A DNA stretch of 64,000 nt from Thermomonas sp. GTDB lineage: Bacteria > Pseudomonadota > Gammaproteobacteria > Xanthomonadales > Xanthomonadaceae. The position numbers were made by a program, and so were the translations under genes. Below the pieces are notes generated by a model. It was not told where the DNA came from, did not search any database, and was given only the letters and a program-made list of their open reading frames with translations. Below, one piece after another: positions 8,546 through 18,087 of the stretch; the first letter of the stretch is position 1, and every line of letters begins with the position of its first letter. The stretch spans positions 186,001 to 250,000 of the forward strand of contig NZ_JAQSDO010000015.1 of NCBI RefSeq assembly GCF_029945965.1, read 5' to 3'.

Positions 8546-10030
8546 ATGGCCAATACCGAAACCCAGGCGGCAGGCGCCGCCGCTGCCGAAGCCGTCGAAG
8601 GCGGCTTGCTGGACCAGATCCTGACCCAGAGCAAGATCGCCCGTTCCGATACCGAGCGTACCCGCGCCCGCGACCTGATCGCCGAACTCGTGGCCCAAGT
8701 CACTGAAGGCGCCATGGTGGTGTCCAAGGACGCAATCGGTGCAATGGACGCGCGCATCGCCGAGATCGACCGCGTGCTGTCCGACCAGCTTTCCGCGGTC
8801 ATGCACGCGCCCGAGTTCCAGCAGTTGGAAGGCAGCTGGCGTGGCCTGAAGTACCTGGTCGACAACTCCGAGACCAGCACCACTCTCAAGATCAAGGTGC
8901 TCAATACCACCAAGAAAGAGCTGCTCAAGGATTTCAAGAACGCCTCCGACTTCGACCAGAGCACGCTGTTCAAGAAGTGCTACGAAGAGGAATACGGCAC
9001 CTTCGGTGGTGCGCCATTCGCCACCCTGATTGGTGACTTCGAGTTCGGCAGGCACCCGGAAGACATGTACCTGGTGGAGGAAATCTCCCACGTCTGCGCC
9101 GCTGCGCATGCCCCGTTCCTGAGCGCTGCGTCGCCGGAGCTGTTGGGCTTCGACGATTTCACCGAGCTGTCCGGTCCGCGCGACCTGGCCAAGATCTTCG
9201 ATACTGTCGAATACGCGAAGTGGAAGAGCTTCCGTCAATCCGAAGACTCCCGTTATGTCGGCCTGGCCCTGCCGCACGTGCTCGGCCGCCTGCCGTATGG
9301 GCCGGACACTGCACCGGTGGAAGCCTTCAATTTCATCGAATCCACTACCGGCACCGACCATAACAAGTACCTGTGGATGAACGCAGCGTACGCACTAGGC
9401 ACCAAGGTGACTGACGCATTTGCCAAGTACGGCTGGTGCGCGGCGATCCGTGGCGTCGAGGGCGGCGGCCTGGTGGAGGGCCTGCCGACGCATACCTTCG
9501 CCACCGATGACGGCGAAGTGGCGCTGAAGTGCCCGACCGAGATTGCGATCACCGATCGCCGCGAGAAAGAACTCGCCGACCTCGGCCTGGTGCCGCTGGT
9601 GCACTGCAAGGGCACCGACTACGCGGCGTTCTTCTCGACCCAGTCGACGCAGAAGTCCAAGGAATACAACACCGATGCCGCCAATGCCAATGCGCGGCTG
9701 TCCTCGCAGTTGCAATACATCTTCGCGGTCAGCCGCATCGCCCACTACCTCAAGTCGATGATGCGCGACAAGATCGGCAGCTTCGCGTCCAAGTCCAGTG
9801 TCGAGCTGTTCCTCAACAACTGGATTGCGCAGTACGTGCTACTGGACGACAACGCCTCGCAGGAAGCCAAGGCTTCCTATCCGTTGCGTGAAGCCCGCAT
9901 CGAAGTCACCGATGTTCCCGGCAAGCCTGGCGCCTTCAAGTCGGTGGCATTCCTGCGGCCGCATTACCAGCTCGACGAGCTGAGCGTGTCACTGCGACTG
10001 GTCGCTGAATTGCCCAAGTCCGCGAGATAA
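8546..10030 (+). CDS. tssC: T6SS contractile sheath large subunit TssC (VipB)
   Basis: 494-residue large sheath subunit. Conserved blocks are all visible: SDQLSAVMHAPEFQQLEGSW near the N-terminus, then GDFEFGRHPEDMYLVEEISH, WKSFRQSEDSRYVGLALPHV and a C-terminal FLRPHYQLDELSVSLRLVAELP, which is the ClpV-accessible end region. Length matches the family. It is 69 bp downstream of tssB and 54 bp upstream of hcp, in a compact sheath/tube operon. Confidence 0.96.
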   Translation: MANTETQAAGAAAAEAVEGGLLDQILTQSKIARSDTERTRARDLIAELVAQVTEGAMVVSKDAIGAMDARIAEIDRVLSDQLSAVMHAPEFQQLEGSWRGLKYLVDNSETSTTLKIKVLNTTKKELLKDFKNASDFDQSTLFKKCYEEEYGTFGGAPFATLIGDFEFGRHPEDMYLVEEISHVCAAAHAPFLSAASPELLGFDDFTELSGPRDLAKIFDTVEYAKWKSFRQSEDSRYVGLALPHVLGRLPYGPDTAPVEAFNFIESTTGTDHNKYLWMNAAYALGTKVTDAFAKYGWCAAIRGVEGGGLVEGLPTHTFATDDGEVALKCPTEIAITDRREKELADLGLVPLVHCKGTDYAAFFSTQSTQKSKEYNTDAANANARLSSQLQYIFAVSRIAHYLKSMMRDKIGSFASKSSVELFLNNWIAQYVLLDDNASQEAKASYPLREARIEVTDVPGKPGAFKSVAFLRPHYQLDELSVSLRLVAELPKSAR

Positions 10031-10084
10031 AACGCGTCGACATAACCCTAACCGTTCCATTTTTCCACTAGCAGAGGATCCATC

Positions 10085-10573
10085 ATGCCTATTGACATGT
10101 TTCTAGAGCTCGACGGGGTAAAAGGCGAATCGACCGACGATAAACACCCGGGTACGATCGAACTTCAAAGTTTCTCGTGGGGCGCCAGCAGTGGCGTCAG
10201 CATTGGTTCGGCCAGCACCGGTGGCGGCGTCGGCAAGGCGACTTTTTCCGAATTCAATATGACGAAGGCCGTCGATATTTCCTCACCGAAGCTTGCCCTG
10301 ATTTCAGCCAGGGGCGAGCACATCAAAAAGGCCAAGATCTACATCCGCAAGTCGGGTGGTGCTGCCGGCCAGGTTGATTATCAGGTTTACGAGCTCGACA
10401 CCATCTTCGTAACCGGCATTCAGGTCTCCGGCGGCGCGGGTGGGGAATTCCACGAGAACCTGTCGCTTAGCCCGACCAAGTTCAAGTGGGAATACAAGCA
10501 GCAGGGCGACGATGGCAGCCTCAAGGGCAACATGGCGGTCACGGTTGATCGCGCCAAGAACACCGCGGTCTGA
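10085..10573 (+). CDS. hcp: T6SS inner tube protein Hcp
   Basis: 162-residue Hcp; hexameric rings of this protein stack to form the secreted tube. The sequence begins with MPIDMFLELDGVKGES, followed by the SFSWGASSG motif typical of Hcp1-like proteins. There is no C-terminal extension that would suggest an evolved effector Hcp. AGAGGA just upstream of ATG 10085 is a strong ribosome binding site, in keeping with the high expression normal for hcp. Confidence 0.95.
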   Translation: MPIDMFLELDGVKGESTDDKHPGTIELQSFSWGASSGVSIGSASTGGGVGKATFSEFNMTKAVDISSPKLALISARGEHIKKAKIYIRKSGGAAGQVDYQVYELDTIFVTGIQVSGGAGGEFHENLSLSPTKFKWEYKQQGDDGSLKGNMAVTVDRAKNTAV

Positions 10574-10623
10574 CCTGATCGGCATGGTCTGCCCAACCGA
10601 CCACGCATTGCGCACGCCAGACC

Positions 10624-11064
10624 ATGCGCGGCCTGTTTAACCGCTTGGTTACCGACGCCCTGCCTGAAGACGCAGGGCGTCGGCCTTCCATGACCGAGAT
10701 GCGTGCGGAGGTGTCCGCCGACCTGGAAGCGCTGCTCAACACGCGTTCGGAAGCCGCCCGGGTGGTGCCGGACATCTTCAAGGAATCCCGCGCCTCGTCG
10801 TTGACTTACGGCATCCTGGATTTCTCGTCCTATAGTTTGCTCAGCCCGCGCGATCGTGACCGCATCCGGCGCTCACTGGAGCAGGCCATCGGCCTGCATG
10901 AGACTCGGTTGACACGGGTCCGGGTGACCCTTGAACCGCAAGATGAACTGGTCCGCTCCCTGCGCTTCCGCGTGGATGCGCTCTTGAACCTGGGCGAAGA
11001 GGGCGAAAAGGTGCAATTCGACGCAGTGCTTCAGCTCAGTACCCATTCGTACTCAGTGCGCTGA
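10624..11064 (+). CDS. tssE: T6SS baseplate wedge protein TssE (gp25-like)
   Basis: 146-residue homologue of phage T4 gp25 (GPW_gp25 family). The conserved part is YGILDFSSYSLLSPRDRDRI followed by the SLEQAIGLHETRLTRVRV helix and strand. TssE is a wedge component near the sheath base. It begins 50 bp after hcp and is the last T6SS gene in the window. It runs convergently into the methyltransferase gene on the other strand with only 34 bp between them. tssF and tssG, which often follow tssE, are absent here. Confidence 0.92.
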   Translation: MRGLFNRLVTDALPEDAGRRPSMTEMRAEVSADLEALLNTRSEAARVVPDIFKESRASSLTYGILDFSSYSLLSPRDRDRIRRSLEQAIGLHETRLTRVRVTLEPQDELVRSLRFRVDALLNLGEEGEKVQFDAVLQLSTHSYSVR

Positions 11065-11098
11065 CCCGGTAGCGCTCGTGCGCGGCCATGACCGCGTA

Positions 11099-12658
11099 TC
11101 AGGCCTCGTCCTGCAATAGCAGGCCAAGTTGCGCCATCTTCTCCAGGTTGGCATCCAGATGGGCTTCCAGTTCACTGGTTCTTGGCAGGTGAATGCCACC
11201 CGCATCGCCATCCGATTGAATGCGATCCATCTCCGCAGCGAGGAAGGCAACGGTCTCTGCGCGATCCCGGCTGCCGTCCAGCGCCAGCAACAGGCTGCGG
11301 CTGACGATGTCATCCAGGGTGAGCGTGGATGGACGCAGGCTCGTGACCACGGATTCACCTGTCTTCACTTGCAGCCGCGCCAGCGGGCTTGCGCATGGAC
11401 GCAGCGACGGACGACCGGCAAACCGGGGCCCGTCGCAATGCAGCTCCACGATCCCGACTTCGAAGGCGCGCGCGAAGAACTGGCAGATTTTCTCGAATTC
11501 ATGCGCACGCACATCCGCATTCGCAATGACCGACAGGGCGGCATCCGCAAGGTCCGCAACGCGCCGCGACTGCGGGTACAGCTCTGCGCATTCCGTCAGC
11601 AGGGCCTGGATCACTGCATTGTCGGAAACCACGCTGCCGCTGGATCGCAGTGAGAAGCGTTGGCGGCCTTCATCATCCGGGTCACTTGTATCCGGCTGCA
11701 GGTCCGATGCAAGTTCGAGCGTGCCGATCACGGTCGGATCGAGGATGGGGTTCGGCGCCGCGTCGCGCCTGCACAGCAGCGTCTGGCGAAAACGCCGACC
11801 GGTAAAGAAGTCGAGGTATTGCTCCTTGGCCACCAGGTCGTCGCGCCCCATCTGTTCCAGCAGCGGCCGTATGCGCTCATGCGCCGTTCGCGGGGACATT
11901 TCGTGGTAATTGGCTTCGGCCACGAAGGTCAAATCATGTTCACTTGCATGGCGGACGAACTGGTCCAGCGTACACGGGTCGTTGATCTTGGCAAGGTCGT
12001 CGTGGAACAGGACGTTGGGATCGAGGCGTTCGCTCAGGTCGTCGATTTCCCCAGTCATCGTCGTCGCGTACAAGCTGTTTTCAGGCAGGCCCGACTTGAG
12101 CAGGTCGAGGAACTCCCGCGCACGTTCGACACGTTCGACCGGATCCTCAACGACTGCTGAGTGGAACTTGAGCATGTCCCACAACATGCGCCGCATATGG
12201 CAGCCGGGCAGGGCGTTGTAGCTGATGCAGGCGATTGCAGCCGGCGCCATGGCCTGGTTGCACAGCGCCAGCAAGCGTTCACGCACCGCGTGCGGAACCC
12301 AGGAATAGAACCCATGCGCGATGATGAAGTCGAAGCGTTCGTCGCCCGGATCCCAGCTGAGCAGGTCGGCGGCCACCAGGGTCAGGTTGTCGAGGCCGAG
12401 CTTGGCCCTGATCGCGTCGCCACGCGCAATCGCCGCATGCGACATATCGACACCGACGAATTGGCTGTCGGGGTAGGCCATGGCCTGCGTGAGCAGCGTC
12501 AGGCCGTCGCCACAACCAACCTCAAGCAAGCGGCACGCCTTCGGCGAAGCGACAGGCACGCCGTGCAGCCTGGCGATGGCAGCCAGGCGCGAGGGATGCA
12601 ACTTGGGGTAGACCTGGGCCGGGTAGCGGACCTTGTCGTAGGCGAAGTCATTGTTCAT
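11099..12658 (-). CDS. Class I SAM-dependent methyltransferase with regulatory domain
   Basis: 519-residue protein. The N-terminal half holds a class I methyltransferase fold: SAM-binding motif I LLEVGCGDGLTLL at about residues 44-56, an acidic residue closing the second strand (FVGVDMS), and a FDFIIAHG motif. The next part matches the 'methyltransferase regulatory domain' family (MethyTransf_Reg), followed by a C-terminal domain with no recognisable motif. Substrate unknown. It lies 24 bp downstream of the hybrid kinase gene on the same strand, so the two probably form an operon. It is convergent with the T6SS operon; a functional link to secretion is only a guess. Confidence 0.8.
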   Translation of the reverse strand: MNNDFAYDKVRYPAQVYPKLHPSRLAAIARLHGVPVASPKACRLLEVGCGDGLTLLTQAMAYPDSQFVGVDMSHAAIARGDAIRAKLGLDNLTLVAADLLSWDPGDERFDFIIAHGFYSWVPHAVRERLLALCNQAMAPAAIACISYNALPGCHMRRMLWDMLKFHSAVVEDPVERVERAREFLDLLKSGLPENSLYATTMTGEIDDLSERLDPNVLFHDDLAKINDPCTLDQFVRHASEHDLTFVAEANYHEMSPRTAHERIRPLLEQMGRDDLVAKEQYLDFFTGRRFRQTLLCRRDAAPNPILDPTVIGTLELASDLQPDTSDPDDEGRQRFSLRSSGSVVSDNAVIQALLTECAELYPQSRRVADLADAALSVIANADVRAHEFEKICQFFARAFEVGIVELHCDGPRFAGRPSLRPCASPLARLQVKTGESVVTSLRPSTLTLDDIVSRSLLLALDGSRDRAETVAFLAAEMDRIQSDGDAGGIHLPRTSELEAHLDANLEKMAQLGLLLQDEA

Positions 12659-12682
12659 GTCGAATCCTTGGTGGCATCTGGT

Positions 12683-14299
12683 TCATTGCGGTGCTGCGCG
12701 ACTGGCGAATACCGATGCCAGCATGGCCTCGCGCAATTTTTGTGGAGATACCGGTTTGAACAGCACCGGGATGCGGCTGGCGGCGATTTCGCCGATACGG
12801 TCGCTGCGGGTTTCCCCGGTGACCAGCAGGCGGGCAAATCCGGGCTTTTGCGGATCCTGCCCGTAGTGGCGGGCCACAGCGCGCAGGACATCCACGCCGC
12901 TGCGTCCTTCGCGCAGGCGCAGGTCACTGATTGCCAGATCCGGCGGACGATCCCAGCCAGACAGCATCTCGATGGCCTGCGCTTCGTTTTCGGCGGCGCG
13001 GATATCGCAGCCCCACTCCTGCAGCAAGGCGCTCAGGCCTTCCAGGATATTCGGCTCGTCGTCCACTACCAGTACGCGTAAGCCGCTGATATCCAATGGA
13101 ATGTCTATTTGATCGGGTATTCGCGATGCACTTGTGCCGGATGCTGGCGCCAGCAGTACCGAGATGCGGGTGCCGCGTTGCGGCCAGGACGCCAGCTGCA
13201 CCTGGCAATCCACCAGTTCGGCCAGTTTGCGCACGGTTGCCAGTCCAAGCCCAAGTCCGCGTTGGCGCTCACCCGAGTGTTCGTTGGCGACTGTGACCTG
13301 GTAGAACTCATCGAACACGCGTTGTTGGTGTTCGGGCTCGATCCCGCGGCCACTGTCCCAGACATCGATCCGCACTTGCCCGGATGCCTGGAAGCGTACG
13401 CCCAGCAACACGCCACCAGTTGCGGTGTAACGTAATGCGTTGCTGATCAGGTTGTTGAGGATGCGCGCCAGCATGGTGCGATCGGTGCGCACCCAGGCAT
13501 CAGTCTTGCGCACGATCAGACGCAGGCCGCGCGATTCGGCCATGATCCGGAAATTGCGACTGACTTCGTCGAACACATCATCCACGCGTACATCGGACAT
13601 CGCCGCGTGCATCACCCCGGCTTCCAATCGCGACAGATCCAGCAGTTCCGAGAACAACTGGTCAAGCGAGGCGACGCATTCCTCGATGCGCAGCACCCGG
13701 GTGAGCTTGGTCGGATCGGTTTCGCCAGCACGCAACGCCGACGAGAACAGGGTCAAGGCATACAGCGGCTGGCGCAGATCGTGGCTGGCCGCGGCCAGGA
13801 AGCGGGAGCGCGATTGGCTGGCCGCCTCAAGCCGTGCATTCTTGTCCGCCAGTTCCACCGAGGTGCGCCCGAGCTCGCTCTCCATCCGGTTGCGTGAACG
13901 CGCCAACATCAGCGAGGCGTCGTTGATCCCGCGCTGCAGGCGGCCGAGTATTTCGCTGCGTTCGACATCCAGACGGACTACTTCGCCTTCGCCGATGCGC
14001 TCGATCGCATGGGTCAGCTCGGTGATTGGCCTGATCGCCCGCTTTGCGGTCCACCATCCGAAAACCACGACCATGGCCAAGCCGATCAGCAGCAGGATGC
14101 CACTGCGCCATAGCGCAGCAACATGCTGTGGGCTGGATGCGGGGTATAGCTTGCCGGCGTCGTAGGCAAGCAGGCAGAACAGGGCCAGCGAGACCAGCAG
14201 CATCGGCAGGATGATCCGTAGCGCCAGATAGCGCAGCACGGGTGGGCTGTACCCATCGCGGCTGATGGCGGTTTCGCGGTCATGGCTTGCTTGCGGCAC
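12683..14299 (-). CDS. Hybrid sensor histidine kinase with C-terminal receiver domain
   Basis: Membrane-bound signalling kinase. Two hydrophobic helices (ALRIILPMLLVSLALFCLLA and ILLLIGLAMVVVFGWW) flank a very short periplasmic loop, followed by HAMP-like sequence. Then come HisKA with the phosphoacceptor in SHDLRQPL (about H173), HATPase_c with an N-box (NLISNALRYT) and DSGRGIEP, and a receiver domain with VVDDEP, an acceptor Asp (SDLRLREG, about D459), VTGET and LFKP. GTG at 14299 is chosen: the frame is open to 14425, but that stretch overlaps the tRNA terminator. GTG at 14239 is an alternative. No DNA-binding output; it is paired with the downstream methyltransferase. Confidence 0.8.
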   Translation of the reverse strand: MPQASHDRETAISRDGYSPPVLRYLALRIILPMLLVSLALFCLLAYDAGKLYPASSPQHVAALWRSGILLLIGLAMVVVFGWWTAKRAIRPITELTHAIERIGEGEVVRLDVERSEILGRLQRGINDASLMLARSRNRMESELGRTSVELADKNARLEAASQSRSRFLAAASHDLRQPLYALTLFSSALRAGETDPTKLTRVLRIEECVASLDQLFSELLDLSRLEAGVMHAAMSDVRVDDVFDEVSRNFRIMAESRGLRLIVRKTDAWVRTDRTMLARILNNLISNALRYTATGGVLLGVRFQASGQVRIDVWDSGRGIEPEHQQRVFDEFYQVTVANEHSGERQRGLGLGLATVRKLAELVDCQVQLASWPQRGTRISVLLAPASGTSASRIPDQIDIPLDISGLRVLVVDDEPNILEGLSALLQEWGCDIRAAENEAQAIEMLSGWDRPPDLAISDLRLREGRSGVDVLRAVARHYGQDPQKPGFARLLVTGETRSDRIGEIAASRIPVLFKPVSPQKLREAMLASVFASRAAPQ

Positions 14300-14391
14300 G
14301 CAGTAACCTGCATGAAGATCGTGCCGGTTTAAACGCGAAAAGCTCGGTGAACTGGACAACCCTTGCTGCAGTGCATGTCGAAGCAGGCATG

Positions 14392-14415
14392 AAAAAACCG
14401 CCTTACGGCGGTTTT
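14392..14415 (-). terminator. Rho-independent terminator of tRNA-Pro
   Basis: On the - strand a perfect 9-bp stem AAAACCGCC / GGCGGTTTT with loop GTAA ends in a run of six T. It begins 22 bp beyond the tRNA 3' end, so it most simply ends the tRNA transcript. It also argues that the kinase gene starts downstream of it. Confidence 0.85.
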
Positions 14416-14436
14416 GACGTAACACCTTGATTCCAT

Positions 14437-14513
<77 letters not shown>

Positions 14514-14633
14514 ACGGTGTAGCCGCACATTGTAGGCAATGAGGTGGCGGTTCGGCAACTGAATTCGCGCCAGCTGCATCGCGCATGGGAGGAACCGCTA
14601 AACTTGGTGGCTCACTGCGCCGGAGCCACTTTC

Positions 14634-16016
14634 TTGATCAAGCCACGCACGCCGCCCGGGGTCATGGAGCTGCTGCCCCGTGACCAGATCGCCTTCCAGC
14701 GCATGCTGGACACGATCCGCCAGACCTTCGAGCGCTTCGGGTTCCTGCCGGTGGAAACCCCGGTGATGGAGCTGTCCGAGGTGCTGTTGACCAAGACCGG
14801 CGGTGAAACCGAGCGCCAAGTGTATTTCGTGCAGTCTACCGGTGCGCTTGAGAAAGGTGCGACCGATGGCATGCCCGAGCTGGCCCTGCGCTTCGACCTG
14901 ACCGTGCCGCTGGCGCGTTACGTGGCCGAGCACGAGCACGACCTGGCGTTCCCGTTCCGCCGCTACCAGATGCAGCGCGTCTACCGTGGCGAGCGCGCGC
15001 AGCGCGGACGCTTCCGCGAATTCTACCAATGTGACATCGACGTGATCGGCAAGGACAGCCTGTCGCCACGCTTCGATGCGGAGATCCCTGCGGTCATTGC
15101 AGCAGTGTTCGAACGTCTGGCCATCGGTGATTTCACCATCCAGCTCAACCATCGCAAGTTGCTGCGTGGTTATTTCGAGGGCGTCGGTATTGAAGGTGAG
15201 CAGCAATTCACGGTGCTGCGCGAAATGGACAAGCTTGATAAACGCGGCGAAGACGCCGTGCGCGAGACCCTCGCTGGTGAAGGCTTCAACTTGCAGGCGG
15301 ATGCCATCGAAAAGCTGATGGCCTTCGCGCGGGTGCGTTCCAATGGTCATGACGACGCGCTGGCCAAGCTCGACGCGCTTGGCACCGGCACAGCCTTGTT
15401 CGAGCAAGGTCGCGACGAACTGCGCGGCATCCTGCAGCAATTGCGCGCGCTGGGCGTGGCGGAGTCGCGCTATGCGCTGAACCTGTCGATTGCGCGCGGC
15501 CTGGATTACTACACCGGCGTGGTCTACGAGACCACGTTGGACGCACACCCGCAGATCGGCTCGATCTGCTCTGGCGGCCGTTACGACAACCTGGCCAGTC
15601 ATTACAGCAAGTCGAAGCTGCCGGGCGTCGGCATTTCCATCGGCCTGACTCGCTTGTTCTATCAATTGCGCGAAGCCGGCTTGGTCACGACTGCAGAAAG
15701 CTCGGTCGATGTGTTGGTCTCATTACTGGACGACGATGGTCTCGCGCATGCATTGGCGCTGTCGCAGCGGTTGCGCGCAGCCGGCCTGAACGTGGAAACC
15801 CAGCTCGAACCGCGCAAGCTGGCCAAGCAGATGCAATACGCCGACCGCGCGGGGATCCGCTTCGTGGTGATCCGTGGCGAAGACGAGATCGCGCGTGGCG
15901 TGATTGCAGTCAAGGACCTGCGTCGCGGCGAACAGTTCGATGTGGTCGAAACCGAGCTTGCGGCGACGCTGCAGGTGGAGCGCGAACAATTACGGACCCA
16001 GGGGCTGCCGGCATGA
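14634..16016 (+). CDS. hisS: Histidyl-tRNA synthetase HisS
   Basis: Class II aminoacyl-tRNA synthetase that charges tRNA-His. Motif blocks are clear: motif 2 region [20 protein letters not shown], the histidine A signature [12 protein letters not shown] and CSGGRYDN, and a C-terminal anticodon-binding domain. The frame is open from 14544, but family homology begins with [14 protein letters not shown]. The best start is therefore TTG at 14634, preceded by GGAG at a 9-nt spacing, giving 460 residues. The stop overlaps the start of the following ammonia-lyase gene by 4 bp (ATGA), implying translational coupling. Confidence 0.93.
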   Translation: MIKPRTPPGVMELLPRDQIAFQRMLDTIRQTFERFGFLPVETPVMELSEVLLTKTGGETERQVYFVQSTGALEKGATDGMPELALRFDLTVPLARYVAEHEHDLAFPFRRYQMQRVYRGERAQRGRFREFYQCDIDVIGKDSLSPRFDAEIPAVIAAVFERLAIGDFTIQLNHRKLLRGYFEGVGIEGEQQFTVLREMDKLDKRGEDAVRETLAGEGFNLQADAIEKLMAFARVRSNGHDDALAKLDALGTGTALFEQGRDELRGILQQLRALGVAESRYALNLSIARGLDYYTGVVYETTLDAHPQIGSICSGGRYDNLASHYSKSKLPGVGISIGLTRLFYQLREAGLVTTAESSVDVLVSLLDDDGLAHALALSQRLRAAGLNVETQLEPRKLAKQMQYADRAGIRFVVIRGEDEIARGVIAVKDLRRGEQFDVVETELAATLQVEREQLRTQGLPA

Positions 16017-17926
16017 GCGAGGTGAACAACGCTAGCGTCGAGCTCGATGGTGTTTCGCTGACCCGCGAACAATTGGTCGCGGTGGCCAATGGTGCCCCGG
16101 TGACGCTGGCCACAAGCTCGCTGGGAGCTGTGGAGCGAGCGGCCGAATTCCTGGCCGAACAGGTGCGCCGCGAAGAACCTATCTACGGCGTGTCCACCGG
16201 TTTTGGCAGCAATGCCGACAAGCTGCTGGGTGCGCATCCGCTGCGCGATGAATTGCCGGGCGCCGCGCGATCCGGCCGTTCGCTGCATGTGGAACTGCAG
16301 CAAAACCTCATCGTCACCCATGCGGTTTGCGTGGGCGAACCGTTCGCACCGGACGTGGTGCGGGCGATGTTGTGTATCCGCATCAACACCCTTCTCCGCG
16401 GCCATTCCGGCATCCGCGTGCAGACCTTGCAGGCGCTGACGGCGATGCTCAACGCCGGCATCGTGCCAGTGGTTCCACAACTGGGTTCGGTGGGTGCGTC
16501 GGGTGATCTTGCGCCGCTGTCGCACCTGGCTATCGTATTGCTGGGTGGCGGCGAAGCCTTCGTCGATGGCCAGCGCATGCCGGGCGCGCAGGCACTGGCG
16601 CAAGCAGGCCTGCAGCCGGTCACGTTGTCCTACAAGGAAGGCCTGGCACTCAACAACGGCACCGCGCAGATGCTGGCGACCGGCGTGCTGGCGCTGCACC
16701 AGCTTGACGAGTTGCTGGACACCGCCGACCTTGCTGCCGCAATGACCATTGACGCATTCGCAGGTCGGCTCGGCGCGTTCGCGCCGCAAGTGCATGCGTT
16801 GCGCCCGCATCCGGGGCAGGTGCGGGTCGCCGGGAATCTGCGTACGTTGCTGCACGGTTCGACCCTGGCCGACATCGCTTACCACCTGGTACCGAAGTTC
16901 CGGCAGTGGTTGCCGACGTCTTGGGATAGTCCGGAAGCACAGCAACTCAGCTTCGACATCGGCTGGGACTGGGTGCCATTCGGCCAGCGTCATGGCCGCG
17001 AAAAGTTCTATGAGCGCTTCCGTCCGTTCCGTGGCGGCAAGAAGCATCAACCGCAGGACAGCTATTCACTGCGCTGCACCCCGCAGGTGCATGGCGCCGT
17101 GCGCGATGCGGTGGAGCAGGCTAAACGTGTGTTCGATGTCGAGCTCAACGCGGTCACCGATAACCCGCTGGTGTTCCCGGATGCGCAGTCTGAGCACGTT
17201 GAGCAACAAGTGATTTCCGCCGGCCACTTCCATGGCATGCCGCTGGCGCTGACCATGAGTTACGTCAAGGCTGCAATCCCGGTGCTGGCCTCGATCTCCG
17301 AGCGCCGCCTCAACAAGCTGGTCGATCCCGCCACCAATGATGGCCTGCCGGCATTCCTGATCGGCAACGAGGACGGCACCGAATCCGGTCACATGATCGT
17401 GCAGTACACCGCTGCGGCAATTGTCAACGACTTGACCAGCCGCGCGATGCCGGCGTCCGTGTATTCGATCCCGACCTCGGCCAATGCCGAGGACCATGTC
17501 TCGATGGGTGCCAATGAAGCACGCCACGTCCTGGCGATGACGGCCGATCTCGGCAAGGTGCTGGCGCTTGAGCTTTACACTGCAGCCCAGGCGCTGGACC
17601 TGCGCCGCGACATGATCAATGCGGCGCGTGATCTTGCCGGTCGTGCGGATGCGCAGGTACTTGCGTTAAAAGTGCAGGGTGGCCCGTTGCCGGGCGATCC
17701 GCAGCATGCACGCTTCATCGACGAAGTGGATGGATTGCGCGCCGAACTCGCGGCGGCCGAGCCGTTCCAGCCCGGGCCCGCCGTGGCTGCGGCACACGCC
17801 GCGATCCGTGCACGCCTGCCATTCCTGGATCGCGATCGCGCACTCGATGGCGAAGTCGCCACGATTGTTCAGATGGTGGCCACTGGCGATGTACTGAAGG
17901 CTGCACGGGCCATCAGTAACGTCTGA
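16013..17926 (+). CDS. Histidine/aromatic amino acid ammonia-lyase (MIO family), enlarged
   Basis: 637-residue member of the histidine/phenylalanine ammonia-lyase family. Ala162-Ser163-Gly164 in [16 protein letters not shown] forms the MIO cofactor; the active-site Tyr ([10 protein letters not shown]58) is present, as are LNNGTAQ, QDSYSLR and TDNPLVF. The substrate-pocket pair reads T-H (H103), like the S-H of histidine lyases rather than the H-L of tyrosine lyases. The residue matching the essential Glu414 of Pseudomonas HutH appears to be Asp (about D473 in AAIVNDLTS). The protein is about 125 residues longer than HutH, including roughly 30 extra residues around 285-347. It is coupled to hisS, not to hutU/I/G, so the substrate is uncertain. 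Confidence 0.82.
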   Translation: MSEVNNASVELDGVSLTREQLVAVANGAPVTLATSSLGAVERAAEFLAEQVRREEPIYGVSTGFGSNADKLLGAHPLRDELPGAARSGRSLHVELQQNLIVTHAVCVGEPFAPDVVRAMLCIRINTLLRGHSGIRVQTLQALTAMLNAGIVPVVPQLGSVGASGDLAPLSHLAIVLLGGGEAFVDGQRMPGAQALAQAGLQPVTLSYKEGLALNNGTAQMLATGVLALHQLDELLDTADLAAAMTIDAFAGRLGAFAPQVHALRPHPGQVRVAGNLRTLLHGSTLADIAYHLVPKFRQWLPTSWDSPEAQQLSFDIGWDWVPFGQRHGREKFYERFRPFRGGKKHQPQDSYSLRCTPQVHGAVRDAVEQAKRVFDVELNAVTDNPLVFPDAQSEHVEQQVISAGHFHGMPLALTMSYVKAAIPVLASISERRLNKLVDPATNDGLPAFLIGNEDGTESGHMIVQYTAAAIVNDLTSRAMPASVYSIPTSANAEDHVSMGANEARHVLAMTADLGKVLALELYTAAQALDLRRDMINAARDLAGRADAQVLALKVQGGPLPGDPQHARFIDEVDGLRAELAAAEPFQPGPAVAAAHAAIRARLPFLDRDRALDGEVATIVQMVATGDVLKAARAISNV

Positions 17927-17992
17927 TTGCGTTCGCCCGGAACAAGAGTTCCAACACAAAGTCCCCCGAATCAAATTCGACCCATACAAGGG

Positions 17993-18020
17993 TTGACGAG
18001 GTACCAATCATTGTTTTAAT
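17993..18020 (+). promoter_or_regulatory. Promoter of the hisR-his operon
   Basis: A -35 TTGACG (17993-17998) and a -10 TTTAAT (18015-18020), each matching five of six consensus positions, are separated by 16 bp. The region is markedly AT-rich compared with its surroundings and lies 67 bp before the regulator start codon. The -10 is overlapped by the palindromic operator. Confidence 0.7.
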
Positions 18021-18043
18021 GTATTAACGTGTTATTACATTAA
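18016..18043 (+). promoter_or_regulatory. 28-bp near-palindrome, predicted operator of the TrpR-family his repressor
   Basis: The left half TTAATGTATTAACG is matched by the right half TGTTATTACATTAA at 12 of 14 positions as an inverted repeat; the outer 8 bp of each arm are perfect. It overlaps the -10 element and the expected start site. TrpR-family proteins bind such sites as dimers, so binding here would block transcription. That the TrpR-like product of the first gene is the binding protein is inference from position and family. Confidence 0.7.
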
Positions 18044-18087
18044 TTCGCTTGTTCGATTGACTTCCAGTCAACCAGGCCTCTACCCGC

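Noticed and set aside
7646-9361. Long open frame (571 codons) antisense to tssB and tssC
   Set aside because: It spans two genuine sheath genes and has no recognisable domain; explained by GC-rich codon structure.
14300-14425. N-terminal extension of the hybrid kinase
   Set aside because: It overlaps the tRNA-Pro terminator and adds a non-conserved, basic, signal-less stretch.
16013-17926. Calling the lyase HutH of a histidine utilisation operon
   Set aside because: No hutU, hutI, hutG or hutC is present, the protein is much larger and the Glu414 position differs, so the specific name is withheld.
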